Below, in pieces: positions 55,453 through 64,000 of a stretch of DNA of 64,000 bases (position 1 is its first letter; each line of letters begins with the position of its first letter). Source of the stretch: Laccaria trichodermophora (Eukaryota > Basidiomycota > Agaricomycetes > Agaricales > Hydnangiaceae); assembly GCA_018417955.1 (NCBI GenBank), contig JACTVC010000001.1:3348001-3412000 (forward strand), written 5' to 3'. The notes beneath the pieces were generated by a model. The model did not search any database. It saw only the letters and a program-made list of their open reading frames with translations, and had not been told where the DNA came from. A program made the translations under genes and the position numbers.

Positions 55453-55714
55453 ATTGTTGTTGATGATGAACTGGAGCTTGGTTCTCCAGCTCAGACAGTG
55501 GATTCTTGGGATCCTGCCTTGTTACTTCATTCCTTAGGTGTATAGGTGATGTATTACTATGCATAACACCGTAGAGGTTCATAGTTTTTCACAATCAACA
55601 TTATTTACTCTTGCCACTCTCGCCACCATTCGCCAGGCTCCCACGCCATGTGACTCGCCATGACGGCGAGTGGCGAAAGGGTTTGGAGGTTCAGCCATCA
55701 GCACTACCCACCTG

Positions 55715-56660
55715 GCAACCCGCTCAACTTTGCATATGACGGAGGGGACTTCGTTGGTTGATCGTTAGTATCTCTTTCTTACAAGTCGACAACGCCCACA
55801 CTAAACGGCTTTTCCATTCCAGACCTGGCTGGCTTCTTTAACGATGCCCAGCTCGACGACGCTAGTACAGTCTCGAAAAGCTCCACAAATGCTAGGTTGC
55901 TGTCGTCCTCTTGATCATAAGGCTTTGGTAAGTTATCGCCCTTGCGTTACATATCCATTCGTACCCTTCTCCCTTTCTCGGATTCTGAATTCTTTGCCAC
56001 CTCGCATACATTTGATCTTTTGCTTTGCTGACTCCCCCCATCCGTTACTCAGCAGGCCCTGGTTTCACAACACCAACGCAAGCCCTACTTCGATGGCCAT
56101 ACCGTCTTCCCTAGGTCCACCATGGTCCGCACGACCCGGCCACTTGTATCCCTTCGTGCACCAACTCACGAAGGAAACATTGCCATGGCTTAAACCTTCC
56201 AACGAACTTGCCTCCATACCGAGCTCGCTGATCCAACATCAACCTTTGCGAGTGACCCCAGCTGTGCGGCTATTAGGACATTCTCCCCTGCCAAACCATG
56301 CTCAATACTCAGAGCTTCTCGGTTACCTGATTCGAGCCTCTACGTGTCGTTACATACATTGTATACCACACAGTGGTCCAATTTCTGCCCGTAATACGAG
56401 CAATTGCTGTCTCTGAACTCAGCGCCCACACTGCGTAGATTTTCCGTCAATGTACCATTTGTCGAACGTACTCAGTTCATGTTTACTTCGTACCAGTCGT
56501 CATCATCATAAAGCATTGTGAAACTTGTGAAAGTAGGAAGTATCAGCAAGCGCTTGTGCCAGTTCTGGCGCAACAAGACAAGCTACACAAAATCAGCCTG
56601 GGCAGCGTTACGATTATACGTTATCGCTCAGTTGCAAGTAACATAGTCAAACCTACAGGC
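55715..56660 (+). pseudogene. Gene D copy 2, 3' part
   Basis: Continues gene D after the mobile-element nest: GGAGGGGACTTCGTTGGTTG (55741), then an intron and the exon DLAGFFNDAQLDDASTVSKS (about 55824 on), followed by the same TGA as copy 1. About 56000-56090 has a 60-bp segment (TTTGATCTTTTGCTTTGCTG..) absent from copy 1. From 56090 on it tracks 28137-28670 closely. Cut from its 5' exons, it is not functional. Confidence 0.55.
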
Positions 56661-56669
56661 TAGGATCGC

Positions 56670-57200
56670 GTGAATGTTGATGTCATTTCAGTTCTTCGAC
56701 TCAAACCCTATTGGCTGGACAGAGTGAAAGCAACGTATCCGCACCCCAAAGCTATCCACGACTGTTGTAAGTACCAACCCGACACATCCGAAGCACTCAA
56801 GTCGACCTATCCCCCCTCCATCGAAGTCGTAGTTCGCGTGAGAACAGACAAGGCCCTACCGACGAGTTTGGTGTTTCTCATCCCAGGCTTTTGACTTCAG
56901 TAGTTCGGCATAGGGTGTAAAACTGTTGTGAAAGAAGGAAGATGTCAGTGACTTGACGCCGACCGCGTCTAAGTAATCCTGACTTACAAGAGCCCCATCG
57001 CATTCTTATCTTTTCGACTGCAGGGGGCCGCTGAGCAGGATATTCCGTTTCCGGGTTGTCGGACGATCACACCGCACTACTTGTCGCACGGCGAACCCAA
57101 GGCTGAGCGGCCCAAGCTACCGTGAATGTAAGGATCACGCGACGACTCATGGCAGTATATACGTACCTTCCTCTGCTGCTTAAGGAATCAACGTAACAGT
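56670..57200. other. Spacer downstream of gene D copy 2
   Basis: Equivalent of 30010-30480 without the 1.3-kb TIR element; the empty site confirms that insertion. A short frame NVDVISVLRLKPYWLDRVKA (56670 on) exists here but is interrupted in block 3. I see no supported gene. Confidence 0.35.
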
Positions 57201-57229
57201 TTTGGCGTTATTAGTGCCAAGTATCGGGA

Positions 57230-57700
57230 ATGCGGGATAAAGGAGCAGCTGCAGATGAAGAGCTGGGTTTACGGCAGCATGCTTGATCATAGGTGATTGG
57301 AAGCGGGATATATGTGGCCTTCGTCCGTGTCATGTGTTTGAGAAAGCAGAGAAGGCGTCTCAATGAGGTAGAGGTAGCTGTCTGGGAAATCTCGCAGCAC
57401 AAAGAGAAGGTTGTGAGGAGTATTAAGTGTGTGGGAAGAGGATGACGACAGCTGCGTTCGTTGCTCAGAGGATGAATGGGAGCGGAAGGGAACGAGCAAA
57501 TCCACTTTTGAGAGGGGCTATAACTCGCTCATACGAACGGCATGTGTCGTCGACACTTTGGGCCCGAGAGGGAGGGAGCCTATGCAACAAATGTCTCTGA
57601 GGATTTCCCGAATGCGCCGATGTGCGTAGACACAGCGGCGTATTTCAAGGTCGTTATATGCGCGAGTCGCTGATATGGATTCGTTGAAGTCCGAAGTCCT
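57230..57700 (-). pseudogene. Hypothetical gene Y, copy 2
   Basis: Shares with copy 1 the segment LLFVLRDFPDSYLYLIE (about 57420-57370) and with copies 1 and 3 the region before CAAATCCACTTTTGAGAGGGGCTATAAC (57498). About 250 bp between 57545 and 57560, relative to copy 1, are deleted. Unknown family, non-functional. Confidence 0.3.
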
Positions 57701-57959
57701 TCATGAGGAAGACACCTCGAAGACACCCCTTGAGCTTAACGCCAGTTCCTTGAGTCGGTGACCAGAGCCGCGGACGTCGACTTCACTTGAACCGCTAACC
57801 CAAAAAGCTAGAGCGGAAACAGCTTTAGACTCTAGAAAAAGAGAAGAGAAAGCACGAACTCACCCTGGGATGACTCTGTAGTCACATATCATTCGGAGCA
57901 ACGTATTCACACTACTCCCTGAGACTCCCAAGGCCCATTGCTTCAATCGTTCGGTTCGA

Positions 57960-58275
57960 CTGGACGCTGTTGACATTCCCTCATCCTTCGTCCGAGCGCG
58001 TGAGTAGGAAGTGGAGTATTTTTCGCGCGTAAAGCTTGTTGATGTGGGTCACTGCGGTCTGAATTTGAACTTCAAAGCAAATGGCAAATATCAAAACATA
58101 ACGGTACCTTTCACCTCGACCATGACGCGTGTATGACGTTCTACAACTGCACGCGGAGTGCTGGGCCCTTCCGACCGACCAAAGCAGTCGGACGTGCACT
58201 ACCTAGTACTTACTACAAAAGACTCTTTGGCCCCACTCTCCGACTACCGCGAACAGTTGAGGATTATAGGACGCA
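57960..58275 (+). promoter_or_regulatory. Conserved 5' region of Rho-G copy E
   Basis: Contains ACATTCCCTCATCCTTCGTC (57974), GCGCGTAAAGCTTGTTGAT (58024), TCAAAACATAACGG (58091) and GAGGATTATAGGA (58258), the islands shared with the other Rho-G copies. Probable promoter or 5' UTR. Confidence 0.4.
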
Positions 58276-60325
58276 ATGCCAGCTCCTATTCGCCGAAAAC
58301 TCGTACTGATAGGTGATTGTGGAGGGAAGGTTTGTCCGCACAAATCACATGTGCGGTTTGCACAGATTACATTGATTGTATCACGCAGACGTGGTTGATC
58401 ACTTTGTTCTCGAAAGGGACCCTGCCAGAGGTATGTCGATGTTAATGGATTGGAACGTCACACTCACAGCTAACAATCATGAACAGATATCATTTATGAC
58501 GATTTTTGAAAATTACGTTGCCGACATTGAAGTGGATGGGAAGCATGTCGAGTTGGATTTATGGGGTACGTGTGGTGACGCATCCTACGATGACTTGCGT
58601 CGTCTGGTATACACCAAATTGCACGCTATTCTTTTATGCTTTTCCATTTCTAATCCTGATATCCTGGACAACATACAAGAGAGGGTGCGTAGCAAGCTCC
58701 TCAATGCCGCGGTGCTAATATTCATTTTTCGATTATCACAGTGGACCAGTGAGATAAACCAATTCTGCAAGGGACTCCCTATCATCCTTGTAGGTTTGAA
58801 AAAAGACCTGAGAAAAGATCCCGGAGCCATTGACGAACTACGGAGGATTGGGCAACGTCCATCGACCATTGATGAGGTATGTCGAGCTTGACTCCGAAGG
58901 GATACCCTCGCCCACTACCATCTTATACCAGGGACAGGAACTCGCCGAAAAAATCGGAGCGAGGCACTATGTTGAATGCTCTAGCGTGACTGGAGAAGGG
59001 GTTCGCGAAGTGTTTGCAATTGCAACTCGTGAGGCATTGCTTCCCCGTCCAAAACCCCCTCCAAAGGGGTTTAATAGGCTTAAGGGACTGTTAACGTCAT
59101 CATCGAAAACTGAAGACGTGGATTCCGAAACAGCGCCTGAACTAGATACTTCCAAGGAGCAAAAATTGAAGAGATTATTTGGAGCAGCCGTGGCCATTGC
59201 GCCCCCTCCGCTTGAAAAGTTTAGGTTGCTGATCATCGGGAAAACGGGGTGCGGCAAAACCACAATTCTGAATAAAGTTAGCGCTTCAAATCATGATGGG
59301 CTTTTGCATCTTAGAGGCCACTAACTTTTCGTTACAGGTCTGTGGCAGGAACATGGTAAGAGTGATCAAGCTCTCGCAAGGCTCAAATTATATTCCCGCT
59401 ATTTAAGGTGGACGCACCTAGTACCACAGTGAGTTCAATTTTGTTTCACTTCTAATATCACGCACAAACCAAAGGCGATGTCTTCAGAGAGGTACCCACG
59501 ATATTGAGAAAGAAATTGAATTCGAAGGGAACAGCAACTTTATTGCGCATGATTCCGAGGGGTTTGAAGCGGGAAAGCAGGCAGAGGTGGACGTTGTTCG
59601 GAAATTCATCGATAGCCGTTCACGGGCAGACGACATAAATCAGAAGTTGCATTTGGTGTGGTTCGTCTTGCTCCTTTCTCTCATCATGGGCAAGCTCAGC
59701 CAAATTGTCGCAGGTACTGCATGGAGATGAATTCTCGGCCTATCCAGCAAGCGGAGAAAGATTTCTTTTCAATGCATTTGACAGGTAAGATTCAAACGTG
59801 AATCAACCTCTTCACATGTGACGTTTCCCATAGTACCGGTCGTGGCCATTGTGACCAAGTTCGACACATTTTTACAAGATATGCAGCAGAAGTTGGAAGA
59901 AAAAGCCGAAGAAGAAGACGACGAAGTTGGCGATGACGAGCTCGAAAAGCTTGCTCTCATCGAGGCGGACAAACGATTTGAGCAACACTACAGGATACCC
60001 CTTTTGAGCATGCAGAATCCACCTTGGTCCGTTGTGACTCTGTCTGAAGGTGAAATAGCTTGGTGTGCAAAGTTGCACCGTCTTTGACAAGAAATTAATT
60101 GAAGTGCACAAGTCGGCTCCGCACGATGGTCGCTTAGCCTCACTGATTGATGAAACGCTGAAGGTATTGTCTCTAACAGAAGCACAGCGTCAAGCACGAA
60201 ATGGTTATGACCTTCGCACTTTCTTCGCCTCCGCCCAAAATGCCGATACTAAGTTAAACTCATCACGTCTGCTGCGTGAGTATCGTTGGCCTTCATCATT
60301 GCGTGCTTCATTCATTGAACGTTGA
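58276..60325 (+). CDS. Rho-G fusion gene, copy E
   Basis: About 490 aa; exon structure as in copy A but with a single G domain. The Rho P-loop reads IGDCGGKTW (one residue short). Switch II, LDLWGTCGDASYDDLRRL, has lost both the Asp and the catalytic Gln of [23 protein letters not shown] and [15 protein letters not shown] follow. The linker leads to the G domain: P-loop [40 protein letters not shown] and [16 protein letters not shown] one-base deletion near 60247 (ACTAAGTTAAAC against AGTAAAGTTAAAC) changes the C-terminus, so the protein ends in SLRASFIER. The G domain looks competent; the Rho domain does not. Confidence 0.7.
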
Positions 60326-60437
60326 CCCCTGTTCCTCTAGAAATGGATTAAACTGTTGGTGCTCAATAGATATATCTGACCCTTGTCTTAAGCCGTTATA
60401 CCCTCAGGGAACTATTACAAGAATTACTCCGAAACGA

Positions 60438-61015
60438 TGTTTCGTGGTGGACCTTTCATCAAGACCTGGTAAACCTTTTGGACGGATCCTACATCGGAGG
60501 TTCACGCACCCATCAAGGTAGGTGACTCAATTCACTGCAATACCAAGTTCATTGATACATCTCATTCCCATAAGCTTACTCGTCTCTTGGAAAAACATTT
60601 AGATGACAGCCGACGTCTCATTAGTAGGCCACCCTAAATCATCCGACCTCACGAGGCGAACGGCGATCCCGATTTGTTGGCTTTTTGTGGCTAGGAACAG
60701 CGGGTAGCAGGTCAGTGAATGTTTTCTGAGTTGGAATGGCTATCAGTATGCTGACTACGGCAATGTTAAGACACGACACTCATGGAAGAAATCTACGCTC
60801 TCAATATCAACGATGAAAAAACGCTTGAAGTTCTGATAAAATGGTACGATCAGGACAGCAATACTGCGGTATACATTCGGAAGGAAGTCATGAGACTTTA
60901 TCGACAACGCCGGTCACAGATGTACAGTACCAGGTGTCGAAGGTATGGTCTGAGGAACTTGCACAGCCGCTGATCGATATGGTCTGCAAACGACCAGTAG
61001 AGCTTCCATATTAAA
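60438..61015 (+). pseudogene. 'MFRGGPF' gene, copy E (nonsense and indels)
   Basis: It starts MFRGGPFIKTW, then TAA where copies A, B and D have Asp or Glu. Exon 2 has TAGT inserted in the Leu-Ile-Gly codons (CTCATTAGTAGGCC), a lost base after TCACGAGG, and Trp changed to TAG (GGCTAGGAAC). Exon 3 is open for EEIYALNINDEKTLEVLIKW but is frameshifted after RRSQMYS. Pseudogene. Confidence 0.75.
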
Positions 61016-61099
61016 TTTATGAGCAAATTCATCTGTTAGAACAAACATGTGCTCACTTATATACCGTCAAATATACTTGATGGGTTACTCAATCAGCAG

Positions 61100-61610
61100 C
61101 TTGTGCGTAAGATACCTGGAGTGGGAGTGGACTAGCAAATCCACTTTTGAGAAGGGCTACAACTTCTTGCCGATGAGAACGGCACACTGTCCTCTTAAAA
61201 ACTCTCCTGTGCTCCTTCCTCATGATCCTCAACCAATGCGTCAACACGTCGTCGCGGAGTCCAAGATAATCCTAAACGACAGCCTCAAATCCTCCCACTT
61301 GGTGGTCAGGTTGAGTTGCGAGCGAGCGAATTCCCCAACCGTGAGATCTAAGCTAGATCTAAGCTCGTAGAGTTGAATGAAAGGGTATGTGTCGTCGGCA
61401 CTTTGGGTCCGAGAGGGAGGGAGCCTATCCAACAACTGTCTGCCAAGATTTTCCGAATGCCCCAATGTACATAGACCCAGGTTGTTATATGCGCAAGTCG
61501 TTGATATGGATTCGTTGCGACCGTGACGTCTTGGTGATGAGCTTATAGCCAGTACCGTAATGATCAGATACACTGATGTCGACTCCGCCTGGCACAATGG
61601 ACGCAGGTTT
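61100..61610 (-). pseudogene. Hypothetical gene Y, copy 3
   Basis: Longest readable part of gene Y on the reverse strand. DISVSDHYGTGYKLI (about 61590-61540), then in another frame TTCAYNNLGLC, then DDTYPFIQLYELRSSLDLTV and GEFARSQLNLTTKWEDLRLS, FRIILDSATT. The last stretch (about 61400-61245) is better preserved than in copy 1. At about 61110 it abuts the end of MFRGGPF-E, so here the NLR and gene D are absent between them. Unknown family. Confidence 0.35.
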
Positions 61611-61849
61611 AGACCCCAGAAAAAGAGATGAGAAAGCCAAGAGAAAGCACGAACTCTCCCGGAGATGATCGATGATCTCTAGTCGCGTATACGGTATTGC
61701 TTGGCAGAGCGACGTATTTACACTGATGCGCGTCCTCACTGGGCACGAAAAACACTGCAGCAATAGATCAGCCCTCTGGAGTTGCGACTATAAGATGTAA
61801 CTCACTGATAAGCCAACATGGTATCCTTGCCATCGACGAAATCCCTTAC

Positions 61850-62326
61850 ATAAATGATCCACTCGTTCGGTCATACCCGGCCTTTCCTTTGATATCCTTC
61901 CTTTCATTCGCCAACTCCACGAAGGGCTTGTCAATTCATTCGCCGACCCCTCAGAGGATTTGTCAATTCTTGGGGATGGAGCCACAACCACGGATGAGGC
62001 TTTGGCGAAGTCGACGGTCGATTTAGAAAGCTCAACGGGTGACCCTCGTTCAGGTCGAGTGAACGCTATCGACATTCCCTCATCCTTCGTCCAAGCGCGT
62101 GAGTACGAAGTCGAGTATTTTTGGGGCATAAACCTTACTGATATGAGTGTCGTAGATGAATTTGAACTTGACCGTTCTAAAAGACCTCAAAACATAATGA
62201 ACCTTTCATGTTATGGAGCGCTGTCGGGCCTTTCCGAGCGACCGAATCTGAACCTGTGCTACAAGCGATTTGGCAATCTCCTGCCTGTCCACTACCGGGA
62301 ACGGTTGAGGATTATCATAGGACACG
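61850..62326 (+). promoter_or_regulatory. 5' region of Rho-G copy F
   Basis: Conserved islands: GACATTCCCTCATCCTTCGT (62070), a TCAAAACATAATG variant (62188), GCGCTGTCGGGCCTTTCCGA (62218) and GAGGATTATCATAGGA (62307). The first 200 bp (61850-62060) are not found before other copies and hold no gene I can support. Confidence 0.4.
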
Positions 62327-64000
62327 ATGCCTCCAATTCGCCGTAAACTCATCGTCGTAGGTGATCGTGGAGGGAAGGTTTGTCCGGGAAAATCTCATTC
62401 AACGGATTGCACAGTTAACATTGTTCGTATCCGTCTCGCAGACGGCGTTGGTCATGGTGTTCTTGAAAGGGCCCTTCCCAGAGGTATGTCGATATTAATT
62501 GATTGGGACTGTAGCGTCACTTAACACTCATGAGCAGATATCGAACATAACGATTTTCGAAAATTACGACGCAGATATTGAGGTGGATGGCAAGCATGTT
62601 GAGTTGGCGTTATGGGATACGGGCGGTGACGAAGGCTATGATCGCCTCCGTCCTCTGGCATACCCCGACTCGCACGTTGTCCTTATATGCTACGACATCT
62701 CTAATCCCGATTCCCTGGACAACGTCCAAGAGAAGGTACGTAGCAAGCTCCTCAATACCTCGTTGGTGATATTTATTTTGCGATTATCGCAGTGGATGAG
62801 GGAGGTAAACTACTACTGTCCCGGACTCCCAATCATCCTTGTAGGCTTGAAAAAGGACCTCAGAAGCGATCCCCAAACCATTGACGGACTATGGAGGACT
62901 TGGCATCACCCAGTGACCGTTGAAGAGGTAGGTTGATCTAAACTCGGAAGGCATACCCTCGCCCACTACCATGACATACCAGGGGCAGGACGTAGCCAAG
63001 AAAATCGGAGCGAGGCATTATGTTGAATGCTCCAGCAGGACTGGAGAGGGAGTTCGCGAAGTGTTTCAAATTGCAACTCGCGAGGCATTGCGCCCCAGTC
63101 TAAAACCCCCTCCAAAGGGGTTCAATAAACTGATGAAGGGACTGTTAAAGTCATCATCGAAAAATGTGGAAGATGTGGATCTTGAATCAGCGCCCCAACT
63201 AGATGCCTTCGATGAGCAAGAATTGAAGAGGTTACTAGCAGCAGCCGTCGCCGTCGCGCCCCCTCCGCTTGAGAAGTTTAGGTTGTTGATCATCGGGAAA
63301 ACGGGATGCGGCAAAACCACAATCCTGAACAAAGTTAGCACTTCAATCCAACTTTCGCATCTTGTGAGGCCACTAAGTTTCCGCTCCAGGTGTGTGGCGG
63401 GAATATGGTAAGAGTGATCAAGCTCTCGCAAGGTTTAGATTTCATTCCGGCCATTTGAGGTGGACGCGCCTAGCACAACAGTGAGTGCCAAGTCGTTCGA
63501 TTTGCAGTCTCACGCTTAAATCAAAGGCGATGTCTTAAGAAAGGTACCCATGATATTGAGAAAGAAATCGAATTTGAGGGGAACAACAAGATTATTGCGC
63601 ATGACTCAGAGGGATTTGAAGCGGGAAAGCAGGCAGAGGTGGACGTTGTTTGGAAATTCATCGATAGTCGTTCACGCGCAAAAGACATAAATCAGAAATT
63701 GCATATGGTGTGGTTCGTCTTTCTCCTTTTACTCGTTGTGGAGAAGCTCATTCGAACTGCTGCAGGTACTGCATGGAGATGAATTCTCGGCCCATCCAGC
63801 AAGCAGAGAAAGACTTTTTTTCCATGCCTTTGACAGGTAAGATCAAAGATGAATCACGCTCTTCAAACGTGACATTTTCCCATAGTACCAGTCGTGGCCA
63901 TCGTGACCAAGTTCGATACATTTCTACAAGATATCCAGCAGAAACTGGAAGAAAAAGCCGAAGAAGAAGAAGACGAGGAAATTGATGACGACGAGCTCGA
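62327..64000 (+). CDS. Rho-G fusion gene, copy F (cut by window end)
   Basis: It starts [17 protein letters not shown], donor GTTTGT at 62384. The P-loop GDRGGKT is one residue short. Exon 3 reads [20 protein letters not shown], then [18 protein letters not shown]: the switch-II Asp is kept, but the catalytic Gln is Asp. The next exon includes [18 protein letters not shown], then [18 protein letters not shown]. The linker has an extra Met-Lys ([14 protein letters not shown]). In the G domain: P-loop [51 protein letters not shown] and [20 protein letters not shown], to the window edge. All splice sites checked fit and there is no stop. The end is outside the window. Confidence 0.75.

Larger units (their letters stand above)
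50851..55714. mobile_element. hAT-like TIR element, non-autonomous, disrupted by an LTR element
   Basis: TSD CCCACCTG at 50851-50858 and 55707-55714. The imperfect TIR is TAGTGACGTGGGCTCAACCT from 50859, and reversed from 55706 TAGTGCTGATGGCTGAACCT. Many GTGGCGAG / CTCGCCAC motifs lie in both subterminal regions (50878-50960, 55615-55675), like transposase-binding repeats of hAT elements. No transposase remains. Excluding the LTR element the body is about 970 bp. Inserted in an exon of gene D. Confidence 0.8.

Overview
The window reads as nuclear DNA of a filamentous basidiomycete, most likely an Agaricomycete. Genes have many short introns of about 50-60 bp with GT...AG ends. The coding families are a Rho1-type GTPase fused to the AIG1-like 'G domain' common in mushrooms, NACHT-ankyrin (NLR-like) proteins, the nucleoporin Nup54, a chromodomain Ty3/gypsy element and hAT transposons. 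I see no rRNA, tRNA or CRISPR.

The window is a degraded array of segmental duplications. The unit, in order, is: hypothetical gene X (-), hypothetical gene M (+), Nup54 (+), Rho-G fusion gene (+), a small 'MFRGGPF' gene (+), an NLR (-, convergent), gene D (+, divergent from the NLR) and gene Y (-). Block 1 (1-6.6 kb) has a broken Nup54, an intact Rho-G-G gene, an MFRGGPF gene and X. Block 2 (7.4-14.9 kb) has M, broken Nup54, broken Rho-G, MFRGGPF, an NLR stub and X. Block 3 (15.2-32.0 kb) has M, an internal deletion joining Nup54 to MFRGGPF, an NLR that looks intact, D and Y. Block 4 (42.3-57.9 kb) has M, another internal deletion joining Nup54 to the Rho-G tail, a second NLR with a damaged 3' end, a split D, and Y. 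Then come Rho-G copy E (58.3-60.3 kb), a broken MFRGGPF, Y, and Rho-G copy F, which runs off the right edge.

Mobile DNA is nested in this array. An apparently complete hAT element with an 8-bp target duplication sits inside a 9-bp-TSD MITE at 15.2-19.2 kb. A 10.3-kb Ty3/gypsy element lies at 32.06-42.34 kb; its LTRs differ at one visible position and it carries a foldback MITE inside gag. A 1.3-kb TIR element is at 28.7-30.0 kb. A hAT-like element at 50.86-55.71 kb holds a non-autonomous LTR element with indistinguishable LTRs and a palindromic MITE, and splits gene D.

The most interesting biology is the co-duplicated Rho-G plus NLR module. The Rho halves are variously missing a P-loop residue or switch-II residues, as expected of pseudoGTPases, while the fused G domains keep their GTPase motifs. 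The NLR ankyrin arrays are nearly identical 99-bp repeats, a mark of concerted evolution. An incompatibility or immunity island, with Rho-like decoys beside NLR receptors, is a reasonable but untested reading.
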